From NCBI GenBank assembly GCA_937888935.1, contig CALARO010000417.1, positions 1 through 6,509 of the forward strand: 6,509 bases of DNA, read 5' to 3'. A program made the position numbers and the translations under genes. Positions 1 to 6,417 of this stretch are shown piece by piece. The stretch is from an uncultured Clostridia bacterium (GTDB lineage Bacteria; Bacillota; Clostridia; Christensenellales; Borkfalkiaceae). Each line of letters starts with the position of its first letter. Position 1 is the stretch's first letter. Under the pieces are notes generated by a model. That model had not been told where the DNA came from. It did not search any database and saw only the letters and a program-made list of their open reading frames with translations.

Positions 1-699
1 ACGGTGATCGAAGCCGCGCTCGGCGCGGATATGGTGGCTCAGGCGGAATCGAAAGAACTTGCCGAAAAGGGATTTTTAACGAGCAGCTGCTGCCCTGCGT
101 TTGTGATGTATATCGAAAAGAACTTCCCGCAGCTTTTGCCGTTCGTATCGCATAATCCTTCGCCCATGGCGGCGATTTCGAAGTATATCAAAGAACACGA
201 ATCGCCGTGCAAAGTGGTGTTTATCGGCCCTTGCACCGCGAAGAAAGCCGAAGTGCAGAAAGACGGCGTGAAGGAATACGTAGACGCGGCGATGACGTTC
301 GAAGAATTGCAGGCGTTGTTCGATAGCCGCGATATCGACATCACTACGCTTTCCGAAGGCGTTTTGGATAACGCTTCGTATTTCGGCAGAATTTTTGCCC
401 GCAGCGGCGGTCTTTCGGATGCGGTGGCGCAGGGTTTGAAAGAGCAGAATCTCACCGATTTCACCTTAAAAGCGTGCGCGTGCGACGGCATCGAAGCGTG
501 CAAGATCGCGCTTTTGAAAAAGAGCAAAAACCTGCTTGACGCCAACTTTATCGAAGGCATGGCGTGCGTAGGCGGGTGTATCGGCGGCGCGGGCTGCCTG
601 ACACACGGCGAGAAGAACAAAGCCGAAGTGGATAAGTATGGCATGCAGGCATACGAAAAGACGATTTCCGACGCCGTTTCTATGCTGAAAAATATTTAA
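1..699 (+). CDS. [FeFe]-hydrogenase catalytic (H-cluster) domain protein, 5'-partial
   Basis: This is the last 232 codons of an iron-only hydrogenase-family protein, open at the left edge and ending at TAA 697-699. The family interconverts protons plus electrons and H2 at a cytoplasmic H-cluster. All three H-cluster signatures are visible (numbering from the first codon here): L1 TSSCCPAF at 27-34 (Cys30, Cys31), L2 GPCTAKKAE at 76-84 (Cys78), and L3 MACVGGC at 187-193 (Cys189, Cys193). By comparison with Clostridium pasteurianum CpI, the four cluster ligands (Cys31, 78, 189, 193) and the proton-relay Cys30 are present. Glu16, Glu19 and Ser54 fit the rest of the proton path. L2 has Gly in place of the usual Met, and L3 continues GGAGCL instead of GGGQP. 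Extra cysteines lie at 159, 161 and 167. These variants resemble group B (CpIII-like) enzymes, but subgroup assignment is from memory. The upstream ferredoxin-like FeS domains expected for the family would lie outside the window. Confidence 0.93.
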   Translation, partial: TVIEAALGADMVAQAESKELAEKGFLTSSCCPAFVMYIEKNFPQLLPFVSHNPSPMAAISKYIKEHESPCKVVFIGPCTAKKAEVQKDGVKEYVDAAMTFEELQALFDSRDIDITTLSEGVLDNASYFGRIFARSGGLSDAVAQGLKEQNLTDFTLKACACDGIEACKIALLKKSKNLLDANFIEGMACVGGCIGGAGCLTHGEKNKAEVDKYGMQAYEKTISDAVSMLKNI

Positions 700-711
700 A
701 GATTTTAAAGG

Positions 712-748
712 CAAGCTCTGCGCAATTCTGCGCGGGGTTTGTTTTTTT
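712..748 (+). terminator. Intrinsic terminator of the hydrogenase gene
   Basis: A 12-bp stem with three G-U pairs is formed by 712-723 and 730-741. It closes a six-base loop (AATTCT) and is followed by seven T residues at 742-748. It begins 12 nt after the hydrogenase stop codon, so it ends that transcript before the repair operon promoter. Confidence 0.9.
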
Positions 749-758
749 GTAAATTTGC

Positions 759-772
759 AAAACAAACGTTCG
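759..772. promoter_or_regulatory. Possible LexA (SOS) box
   Basis: The 14-mer AAAACAAACGTTCG fits the Gram-positive LexA consensus CGAAC-N4-GTTCG at eight of ten fixed positions. The right half-site GTTCG is perfect and the left half ends in AAC. It lies 8 nt upstream of the -35 hexamer of the promoter that reads into a helicase-sbcD-sbcC operon, a setting where SOS control makes sense. Against it, the left half is degenerate, the AT-rich background makes chance matches likelier, and the bases also form part of an inverted repeat with the terminator tail. Confidence 0.4.
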
Positions 773-780
773 TCTTTTTC

Positions 781-809
781 TTGATTTTTCCTTTTTGATA
801 TGTTATAAT
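781..809 (+). promoter_or_regulatory. Sigma-A type promoter with extended -10
   Basis: TTGATT (781-786) and a perfect TATAAT (804-809) are separated by 17 bp, with TGT directly before the -10 (extended -10). Transcription would start near 816, giving a leader of about 28 nt before the helicase ATG. No other convincing promoter is visible before sbcD or sbcC, so this probably drives all three genes. Confidence 0.87.
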
Positions 810-830
810 ATATCCGTAACAAAAAATAGA

Positions 831-837
831 AAGGGGG
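831..837 (+). promoter_or_regulatory. Ribosome binding site of the helicase gene
   Basis: AAGGGGG lies six bases before the ATG at 844. It fixes that start over in-frame alternatives and sits in the short leader downstream of the extended -10 promoter. Confidence 0.85.
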
Positions 838-843
838 CAGGCA

Positions 844-2193
844 ATGTCCGATACGATCGTGCGGCGCGTTGCCGCCCGCAAAACAACGAAAAAAACGGAA
901 AAAACCGGGCAGGCATTAACGGCGGAACGCGCGGAAGAAGAAACGCACGTATGGCGGCTGACGGATGGTCAGCGCGAAGCGGAAGAAGCGATTTCACAAT
1001 GGTTTTTCAACGAAGCGCGGCAGATTTTCGTGCTTTCCGGCTACGCCGGCACGGGCAAAACGTTTTTAATCGCGCACGCGGTGAGATGCGCCCTGAAATT
1101 GCAGCCGGGCGAAGAAGCGGTGTTCGTTGCGCCCACGGGCAAAGCGGCGGCGGTGCTTGTAAGAAACGGCACGCCCGCCGGCACGGTACATTCGCTCATC
1201 TACATGCTGGACGAAGACAATTTCGACGTGGACGAAAACGGCGAAATCATCCGCCCCGATCGTCCGCGCTTCGTGCGCCGCGAAAAAATCGACGAAAAAA
1301 TCAAACTCATCGTGGTGGACGAAGCTTCGATGGTGGACGAAACGCTTTTAAACGACATTCTTGCGTTCGGCGTGAAGTGTCTTTTCTGCGGCGACAAGGC
1401 GCAGCTGCCGCCCGTGCGCGGCGAAAATATCGTGATGTCGCGTGTGGATTATTCTCTTACGGAAATCGTGCGGCAGGCGGCGGATAATCCGATTTTAGCG
1501 GTGGCGCAAGCCGCGCGCGAAGGGAAATACCTGCCCTACGGCAACTACGGCGGCAAGGTTTTAATCGTGCCGCGCTCGGAATTTACGGGCGAAAAACGCG
1601 CGAAATTTCTGCTTTCCGCCGATCAGGTGATCTGCGGCAGAAACGCTACGCGAAACGCCCTGAACGAAGAAATCCGCGCCTATAAAGAGCATGATACCAC
1701 GCTTCCCGAAGACGGCGAAAAGCTCGTCTGCACGCTGAACGACTGGGAAAAACCGCTCGATCCCGGCAACAAATTTTTTCTCGTGAACGGCGTGATCGGG
1801 TACGCGAAAAACGTGCGGCGCGAAGGCAAGGGGCTTGCTTCGATGGACTTTTTCCCCGATTTCCTGGCGGGCAGCGTGCGCGTGCCGTTCGACGCCGGCA
1901 TTTTCAGGAGCGGCGATTACCGCTATTTCTACGGCGATCGGGCGATGGAATTTTCCGACGGCACGTTTGCCCACGAAGCGGATTTCCGCGCGCTTGCGAA
2001 GAAGAAAATCGTGCGCGACGAGCCGGTGTGCCGCTTCGAATTTGCCTACGCGATCACCTGCCACAAAGCGCAAGGCTCGGAATTTAATTATGCCATCGTG
2101 TTCGACGAATCTTACGTGTTCGGCGAAGAGCGGCGGCGATGGCTGTACACCGCCGTCACGCGCGCCAAAGAAAAATTGATTATCGTGCGTTAG
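844..2193 (+). CDS. SF1B DNA helicase, stand-alone RecD/Dda-like
   Basis: A 449-residue superfamily 1 helicase, predicted to use ATP to translocate 5'-3' on single-stranded DNA and unwind duplex in the cytoplasm. Motifs in order: Q-motif-like region around 40-46 (LTDGQRE), Walker A GYAGTGKT at 66-73 (Lys72), motif Ia VAPTGKAA at 95-102, Walker B VVDEAS with Asp159-Glu160, motif III GDKAQLPP at 183-190, a motif IV-like Arg in LTEIVRQ, motif V with His407-Lys408-Ala409-Gln410-Gly411-Ser412, and motif VI YTAVTRAKE with arginine finger Arg440. The order and the C-terminal half match the AAA_30 plus UvrD_C_2 layout of RecD2, TraA and T4 Dda. At about 450 residues it is close in size to Dda and lacks the long N-terminal region of RecD2 (about 740). 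Residues 1-35 are charged and probably disordered. It is the first gene of the repair operon, with sbcD 80 nt downstream. The helicase class is secure; the substrate and exact subfamily are inferred. Confidence 0.9.
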   Translation: MSDTIVRRVAARKTTKKTEKTGQALTAERAEEETHVWRLTDGQREAEEAISQWFFNEARQIFVLSGYAGTGKTFLIAHAVRCALKLQPGEEAVFVAPTGKAAAVLVRNGTPAGTVHSLIYMLDEDNFDVDENGEIIRPDRPRFVRREKIDEKIKLIVVDEASMVDETLLNDILAFGVKCLFCGDKAQLPPVRGENIVMSRVDYSLTEIVRQAADNPILAVAQAAREGKYLPYGNYGGKVLIVPRSEFTGEKRAKFLLSADQVICGRNATRNALNEEIRAYKEHDTTLPEDGEKLVCTLNDWEKPLDPGNKFFLVNGVIGYAKNVRREGKGLASMDFFPDFLAGSVRVPFDAGIFRSGDYRYFYGDRAMEFSDGTFAHEADFRALAKKKIVRDEPVCRFEFAYAITCHKAQGSEFNYAIVFDESYVFGEERRRWLYTAVTRAKEKLIIVR

Positions 2194-2227
2194 CCGAATG
2201 AAAACAAGCTTGTTTTCATTCGGCTAA
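2190..2227. repeat. Perfect 38-bp palindrome overlapping the helicase stop codon
   Basis: Arms 2190-2208 and 2209-2227 are exact reverse complements with no spacer, with a HindIII-type AAGCTT at the centre. The left arm contains the TAG stop codon (2191-2193). In RNA it would fold into a hairpin of about 17 bp with an AGCU loop. There is no T-run after it, so it is not a standard intrinsic terminator. It may act in mRNA stability, in attenuation between helicase and sbcD, or as a protein binding site. Confidence 0.9.
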
Positions 2228-2241
2228 TCAGCCCGAAACGC

Positions 2242-2280
2242 CGAAAAGGAAAATCGAAAAGGAAAACCGAAAAATGAAAT
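2242..2280 (+). repeat. Tandem 13-nt repeats forming the sbcD ribosome binding region
   Basis: Two copies of CGAAAAGGAAAA plus one variable base (2242-2254, 2255-2267) are followed by a diverged third copy at 2268-2280, which contains the sbcD ATG (2274-2276). The second copy supplies the nearest Shine-Dalgarno-like AAAGGA (2258-2263), ten bases before the ATG. This is weaker and more distant than the sites before the helicase and sbcC. Confidence 0.75.
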
Positions 2281-3410
2281 TTTTGCATTTATCCGATTTG
2301 CATCTCGGCAAGCGCGTGAACGAATTTCCGATGCTTGCCGATCAGAAAGCCGTTCTCGCGCAGATTTTAAAAATCGCCGACGACGAACGCCCGAACGCCG
2401 TGCTGATCGCGGGCGACGTGTACGATAAATCCGTGCCGCCCGTGGAAGCGGTGGAACTTTTCGATGATTTTCTTGTGAAGCTCGCGGCGCGCAAGCTGCC
2501 CGTGTACGTCATCGGCGGCAATCACGATTCGCCAGAGCGGCTCGCTTTTTGCAATCGCCTGATCGACGCGAGCGGTATTCACATTTCGCCCGCTTACGGC
2601 GGCGGCGTGCGCCCGCTTTCGCTTACCGACGAGTACGGCAAAGTGAATATTTTTATGCTTCCTTTCGTGAAACCCGCGAACGTGCGCCGCTTTTTTCCCG
2701 ACGAGCAGATCGAATCTTACACCGACGCCGTGCGCGTGGCGATTTCGAAAATGGCGGTGAACGAAGCGGAAAGAAACGTGCTTGTCACGCACCAATTCGT
2801 CACGGGCGCGGCGCGTTGCGATTCCGAAGAAATTTCGGTGGGCGGCGCAGACAACGTAGATCTTTCCGTGTTCGACGCGTTCGATTACGTTGCGCTCGGG
2901 CATATCCACGGCGCGCAGAATATTCTCTCGCCGCGCGTAAGGTATTGCGGCACGCCGCTGAAATATTCGTTTTCCGAAGCAAAGCAGCAAAAGTCCGTCA
3001 CCGTGGCGGAACTCAAAGAAAAGGGCGCGCTCGAAATCCGCACCGTGCCGCTTACGCCCGAGCGCGATATGCGCGAAATCAAGGGTACATACGAAGAAAT
3101 CGCAAGCAAGAATTTCTACGAAAACACCACGTATCGCAGCGATTATATGCACATTACGCTCACCGACGAAACCGACGTGCCGGACGCGATGGCAAAGCTT
3201 CGGGTGATCTACCGCAATTTAATGACGCTTTCTTACGATAACGCGCGTACGCGCGCCCGCACGGATCTCGGCGCGGCGGCGGAAACGGAAAGAAAAACGC
3301 CGCTCGATCTCTTCGCCGAATTTTACGAAAAGCAGAACGGCGCGCCGATGGATGAAGAACAGCGGGCGTTCGTGGAAAAACTCATCGAAAAAGAGGGGGA
3401 CGCGATATGA
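2274..3410 (+). CDS. sbcD: Nuclease SbcCD subunit D (Mre11-family exonuclease)
   Basis: A 378-residue metallophosphoesterase and the nuclease subunit of SbcCD, which with SbcC degrades duplex ends and cuts DNA hairpins in a Mn2+- and ATP-dependent way (family knowledge). The phosphoesterase motifs are all present: motif I SDLHLGK with Asp8 and His10, motif II GDVYD with Asp48, motif III GNHDSP with Asn83-His84-Asp85, motif IV VTHQF with His173, and motif V GHIH with His210 and His212. Residues from about 275 to the end form the expected capping and SbcC-interaction region, which is less conserved. Length is close to the usual 380-400. The start is fixed because MKFLHLSDLHLGK is the standard family N-terminus. 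The last four bases overlap the sbcC start as ATGA, giving translational coupling and 1:1 type expression. No residue needed for catalysis is missing. Confidence 0.97.
   Translation: MKFLHLSDLHLGKRVNEFPMLADQKAVLAQILKIADDERPNAVLIAGDVYDKSVPPVEAVELFDDFLVKLAARKLPVYVIGGNHDSPERLAFCNRLIDASGIHISPAYGGGVRPLSLTDEYGKVNIFMLPFVKPANVRRFFPDEQIESYTDAVRVAISKMAVNEAERNVLVTHQFVTGAARCDSEEISVGGADNVDLSVFDAFDYVALGHIHGAQNILSPRVRYCGTPLKYSFSEAKQQKSVTVAELKEKGALEIRTVPLTPERDMREIKGTYEEIASKNFYENTTYRSDYMHITLTDETDVPDAMAKLRVIYRNLMTLSYDNARTRARTDLGAAAETERKTPLDLFAEFYEKQNGAPMDEEQRAFVEKLIEKEGDAI
3392..3399 (+). promoter_or_regulatory. Ribosome binding site of sbcC inside the sbcD end
   Basis: AGAGGGGG lies seven bases before the sbcC ATG at 3407 and within the last codons of sbcD. 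A strong site at an ATGA junction supports reinitiation or coupled translation of the two subunits. Confidence 0.8.
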
Positions 3411-6175
3411 GACCGATTAAATTAACGTTGTCCGCATTCGGCCCGTATGCGGGCGAAACGGTGCTGGAACTCGATAAGCTCGGCAAGGGCGGGTTGTATC
3501 TGATCACGGGCGATACGGGCGCGGGCAAAACCACGATTTTCGACGCGATCGCGTTCGCATTGTACGGGCAGCCGAGCGGCGACAACCGCGAAACGGGCAT
3601 GTTCCGTTCGAAGTATGCCGAAGCGGAAACGCCCACGTTCGTGGAACTTGTTTTCGAGTACCGCGGCGAAACGTACACAATCCGCCGCAACCCCGAATAC
3701 GAGCGCAAAAAATCGCGCGGCGAAGGCACTACCGACGAAAAGGCGAACGCCGAGCTGATTTATCCGGACGGGCGCGTGATCACGAAAGTGAAAGAAGCGG
3801 ACAAGGCGATCGCGGAAATCATGGGGATCGACCGCACGCAGTTTTCGCAGATCGCAATGATCGCGCAGGGCGATTTTTTAAAGCTGTTGCTCGCTTCCAC
3901 CGACGAGCGCAAGAAAATTTTTCAGAAACTTTTCAATACGCAGGGATTTTTCACGCTGCAACGGCGGCTGAAAGCCGAAGCGGACGGGCTGGAAAATGCC
4001 TATCGGGAAGCGAAAAACAGTATCCGGCAGTATGTAGACGGGATTTTGTGCGACGAGCAGAGCGTGCTTGCGGGCAGTCTCGAACGGGCGAAAACGGACG
4101 GCGCGCCCGTATCGGAAACGCTTTCGCTGCTTGAAAACATGAACCGCGACGACGAAGCGGCGGAAAAGTCGCTTGCCGAAAAAATCGCCGTCGCCGATAA
4201 TGAACTTCTCGAAATCGCAAAGCGGCTTACGCAGGCGGATGAGCGGCGGAAATCGGAACTCGCGTTGAAAGAAGCGAGCGAAAATCTCGCGGCGGAAAGC
4301 GAAAAAAATATCGCGCTTGTCGCGGCGGAAGAAACGGCGAAAAAACGCGCAGGCGAAGCGGAAGAGTACGGAAATATCGCGGCGCGGCTGAACGCGGAAT
4401 TGCCGCGCTATCTCGAACGCGAAAACGCGGCGAAAAAGTGCGCCGAACTTTCCGAAGCCATCGAAAAGGGCAAAGAACGGCTTGAAAAGGGCGAAAAATG
4501 CGTGCAGAGCCTTGAAGAAGATCTGCAAAGCAAAAAGGAAGCGTTGAAAGCCTTGCAGAACGCCGCAGCGGAAAAGGCGGAAGCGGACGCGGCGAGAAAC
4601 GCGGCGGAAGAAAGAAGTAAAGAACTAAAAAATTTGCAGGGCGCGTTGGAAGAAATCAGGGGGGTAGAGTGCGATTTAACGCGTTTGCAGACGGATTTTA
4701 AAAACAAATATTCGATGGCCGAAGCTAAAAAACGGCAGTACGACGAAGTATACGCGGCGTATTTAAGCGAGCAGGCGGGCATTTTGGCGGAAACGTTGCA
4801 AGAAGGGCAGCCATGCCCCGTATGCGGCGCGGTAAATCACCCGAAAAAAGCGTGTAAATCGCAAGCCGCGCCCACCAAAGAGCAGCTCGACCGATTGAAA
4901 AACGAGCGGGAAGCCGCCGAACAAGCGGCAAACGAAGCAAGCGCAGAAGCGGGCAAGAAAAAAGCGGTTTCCGTCGTGCAAATGGCGGCGGCGGAAGCAA
5001 AAGCGAAGCAGATTTTGGGCGTGGAAGAGTTCGAAAAAATCGCGCCCGCTCTGAAAACGGCGATCGCGGAAAACGGCGAAAAATTGCGGGAAATCTCCGT
5101 GCGGATAGCCGCCGCGCAAGAGAAAATCAAACAGAAAAACGCCGCGGAAGAGCAGATCGAAAAAGACGAAAGAAATTTGCAGAATTATCGGGGCGAAATC
5201 GAAAAAATCAGGGTGCAGGCTGCGCAGAACGCCGCGTCGCTCGAAGAAAATCGGTTGCGGGCGAACGAATTGAACGGCGCGCTGAAATTCGCTTCGGAAA
5301 AGGAAGCGCGCGCGGAAATCGAAGCCGCGGCAAAGGAAAAAGCGGAAATAGAAAACGCGATCCGGGCGGCGGAAAATGCGCGGCGGGCAAGCGATACGAA
5401 AATCGCCGGATATAAAGCGGCGATCGAAATGGCGAAGAAAAACGCCGCGGGCGGCGCGGCGATCAACGAAGAAGCAGAAAAAAGCCGCCGCGAAGAGCTG
5501 TTGCAGAATAAAAATGCGTGGGGCGAGCGGTCGAAAAAGGTGTCCGCAAGGCTGAGTTCAAACCAAAACGCGTATAAAAACATCGCCGAAAAGAGCGGCG
5601 ATTCCGAGAAAATCGAAAAACGGTGGCGTTTCGTGAAAAATCTTTCCGATACGGCGAACGGCACGCTGAGCGGCAAAGAAAAAGTCATGCTCGAAACGTA
5701 TGTGCAGGCGCATTATTTCGATCGGATCATCGAGCGCGCGAACGTCAGATTTATGGTGATGTCGGGCGGGCAGTACGAATTGACGCGTAGCACAAAGGCG
5801 GAAAACAACAAGAGCCAGAGCGGACTTGACTTAAGCGTGATCGACCATTATAACGGCCGCGACAAACGCAGCGTAAAAACGCTTTCGGGCGGCGAAGCGT
5901 TCAAAGCCTCGCTGTCGCTCGCGCTCGGGCTTTCCGATGAAATTCAGTCGTCGGCGGGCGGAATTAAGCTCGATACCATGTTTGTGGACGAAGGCTTCGG
6001 CTCGCTCGACGAAGAATCGCTTGCGCAGGCGATGAAGGCGCTTTCTTCGCTTTCGGAAGGGGAACGACTCGTGGGGATAATTTCGCACGTAGGGGAATTG
6101 AAAGAGAAAATTGATAAACAAATCGTGGTTACAAAATTGCCCGCAGGCGGCAGCAAAGCCGAAATCCGGGCATAG
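3407..6175 (+). CDS. sbcC: Nuclease SbcCD subunit C (Rad50/SMC-family ATPase)
   Basis: A 922-residue ABC-type ATPase that clamps DNA and controls the SbcD nuclease. The N-terminal lobe carries Walker A GDTGAGKT at 35-42 (Lys41) and the Q-loop MIAQGDF (Gln154). Two long Glu/Lys/Ala-rich heptad-like stretches, about 185-465 and 480-738, form an antiparallel coiled coil. At its tip, in the middle of the protein, is a zinc hook, Cys470-Pro-Val-Cys473, which dimerises two SbcC through Zn2+. The C-terminal lobe (739-922) carries the signature LSGGE at 826-830, Walker B FVDEGFGSLD with Asp861-Glu862, D-loop Ser866-Leu867-Asp868, and H-loop His894. The protein is shorter than E. coli SbcC (1048), mainly through shorter coiled-coil arms. 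The start MRPIKLTLSAFGPYAG is the family N-terminus, and the gene overlaps sbcD by four bases. No frameshift or missing motif is seen. A terminator lies 33 nt after the stop. Confidence 0.97.
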   Translation: MRPIKLTLSAFGPYAGETVLELDKLGKGGLYLITGDTGAGKTTIFDAIAFALYGQPSGDNRETGMFRSKYAEAETPTFVELVFEYRGETYTIRRNPEYERKKSRGEGTTDEKANAELIYPDGRVITKVKEADKAIAEIMGIDRTQFSQIAMIAQGDFLKLLLASTDERKKIFQKLFNTQGFFTLQRRLKAEADGLENAYREAKNSIRQYVDGILCDEQSVLAGSLERAKTDGAPVSETLSLLENMNRDDEAAEKSLAEKIAVADNELLEIAKRLTQADERRKSELALKEASENLAAESEKNIALVAAEETAKKRAGEAEEYGNIAARLNAELPRYLERENAAKKCAELSEAIEKGKERLEKGEKCVQSLEEDLQSKKEALKALQNAAAEKAEADAARNAAEERSKELKNLQGALEEIRGVECDLTRLQTDFKNKYSMAEAKKRQYDEVYAAYLSEQAGILAETLQEGQPCPVCGAVNHPKKACKSQAAPTKEQLDRLKNEREAAEQAANEASAEAGKKKAVSVVQMAAAEAKAKQILGVEEFEKIAPALKTAIAENGEKLREISVRIAAAQEKIKQKNAAEEQIEKDERNLQNYRGEIEKIRVQAAQNAASLEENRLRANELNGALKFASEKEARAEIEAAAKEKAEIENAIRAAENARRASDTKIAGYKAAIEMAKKNAAGGAAINEEAEKSRREELLQNKNAWGERSKKVSARLSSNQNAYKNIAEKSGDSEKIEKRWRFVKNLSDTANGTLSGKEKVMLETYVQAHYFDRIIERANVRFMVMSGGQYELTRSTKAENNKSQSGLDLSVIDHYNGRDKRSVKTLSGGEAFKASLSLALGLSDEIQSSAGGIKLDTMFVDEGFGSLDEESLAQAMKALSSLSEGERLVGIISHVGELKEKIDKQIVVTKLPAGGSKAEIRA

Positions 6176-6200
6176 CTTTGCGTGCGAAAAAACGTAAGTA

Positions 6201-6223
6201 AAAAACGAAAAAACTCGCTTGAA
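6201..6223. repeat. Direct repeat, copy 1 (left arm of the operon terminator)
   Basis: This 23-nt segment matches 6394-6417 at every position apart from one inserted G in the second copy. It includes the 15-mer AAAAACTCGCTTGAA at 6209-6223. It spans the upstream flank and left arm of the sbcC terminator. Confidence 0.8.
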
Positions 6224-6248
6224 TTTAAAAATCCGAGCGAGTTTTTTT
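6208..6248 (+). terminator. Intrinsic terminator of the helicase-sbcDC operon
   Basis: A perfect 12-bp stem pairs 6208-6219 with 6236-6247, and inner pairing can extend it by a G-U and a G-C. Its GC core CTCGCT/AGCGAG is followed by seven T residues (6242-6248). The A-run on the left side gives a T-run on the minus strand too, so it may work in both directions. Confidence 0.9.
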
Positions 6249-6393
6249 GTGCGGGTAATTAATAATTTATCTTGAGTAGGATTCTGATTTTCTATAACAC
6301 CGAAATCACCCGGCGGTGATAACAAGAAAGGATACCGACGATTTGCTTGCCGGTATAGGCGAAAAAATTGAAAAAAAGAGCAGAACAACCGCC
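6249..6393. other. Intergenic DNA between two facing terminators, no gene recognised
   Basis: AT-rich on the left, with two short dyads: 6305-6310 with 6315-6320 (ATCACC/GGTGAT, four-base loop) and 6332-6337 with 6351-6356 (ATACCG/CGGTAT, 13-base loop). A poor promoter-like pair TTGAGT (6272-6277) and TATAAC (6293-6298) has only a 15-bp spacer. No credible coding sequence or known RNA family was recognised. Confidence 0.45.
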
Positions 6394-6417
6394 AAAAACG
6401 AGAAAAACTCGCTTGAA
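6394..6417. repeat. Direct repeat, copy 2 (in the tRNA terminator)
   Basis: Second copy of the repeat at 6201-6223, with one extra G at 6402. It lies 193 bp further right and contributes the stem arm and T-run (on the minus strand) of the tRNA-Ser terminator. Confidence 0.8.

Noticed and set aside
39..644. Long minus-strand open frame opposite the hydrogenase
   Set aside because: No recognisable domain; it mirrors the codon bias of the real gene, whose plus-strand frame has all hydrogenase motifs.
795..1487. Plus-strand open frame overlapping the helicase in another frame
   Set aside because: Arg/Gly/Ala-rich nonsense composition and no ribosome site fitting its start; the helicase frame carries complete SF1B motifs.
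2190..2227. Palindrome as an intrinsic terminator of the helicase gene
   Set aside because: No T-run follows it, and sbcD has no promoter of its own, so full termination here would silence sbcDC.
2242..2280. Short repeats as a CRISPR array
   Set aside because: Units are only 13 nt, directly adjacent without spacers, and no cas gene is present.
2367..3152. Minus-strand open frame of 261 codons opposite sbcD
   Set aside because: His/Arg/Phe-rich shadow of GAA- and GCG-rich codons in sbcD, with no start context or domain.
6272..6298. Promoter-like TTGAGT and TATAAC in the right intergenic region
   Set aside because: The spacer is only 15 bp, the -35 is weak, and no gene follows before the facing terminator; not listed as a promoter.
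5831..6388. Minus-strand open frame running from the intergenic region into sbcC
   Set aside because: It crosses the operon terminator and is mostly antisense to the conserved SbcC ATPase lobe; no family recognised and no ribosome site seen.
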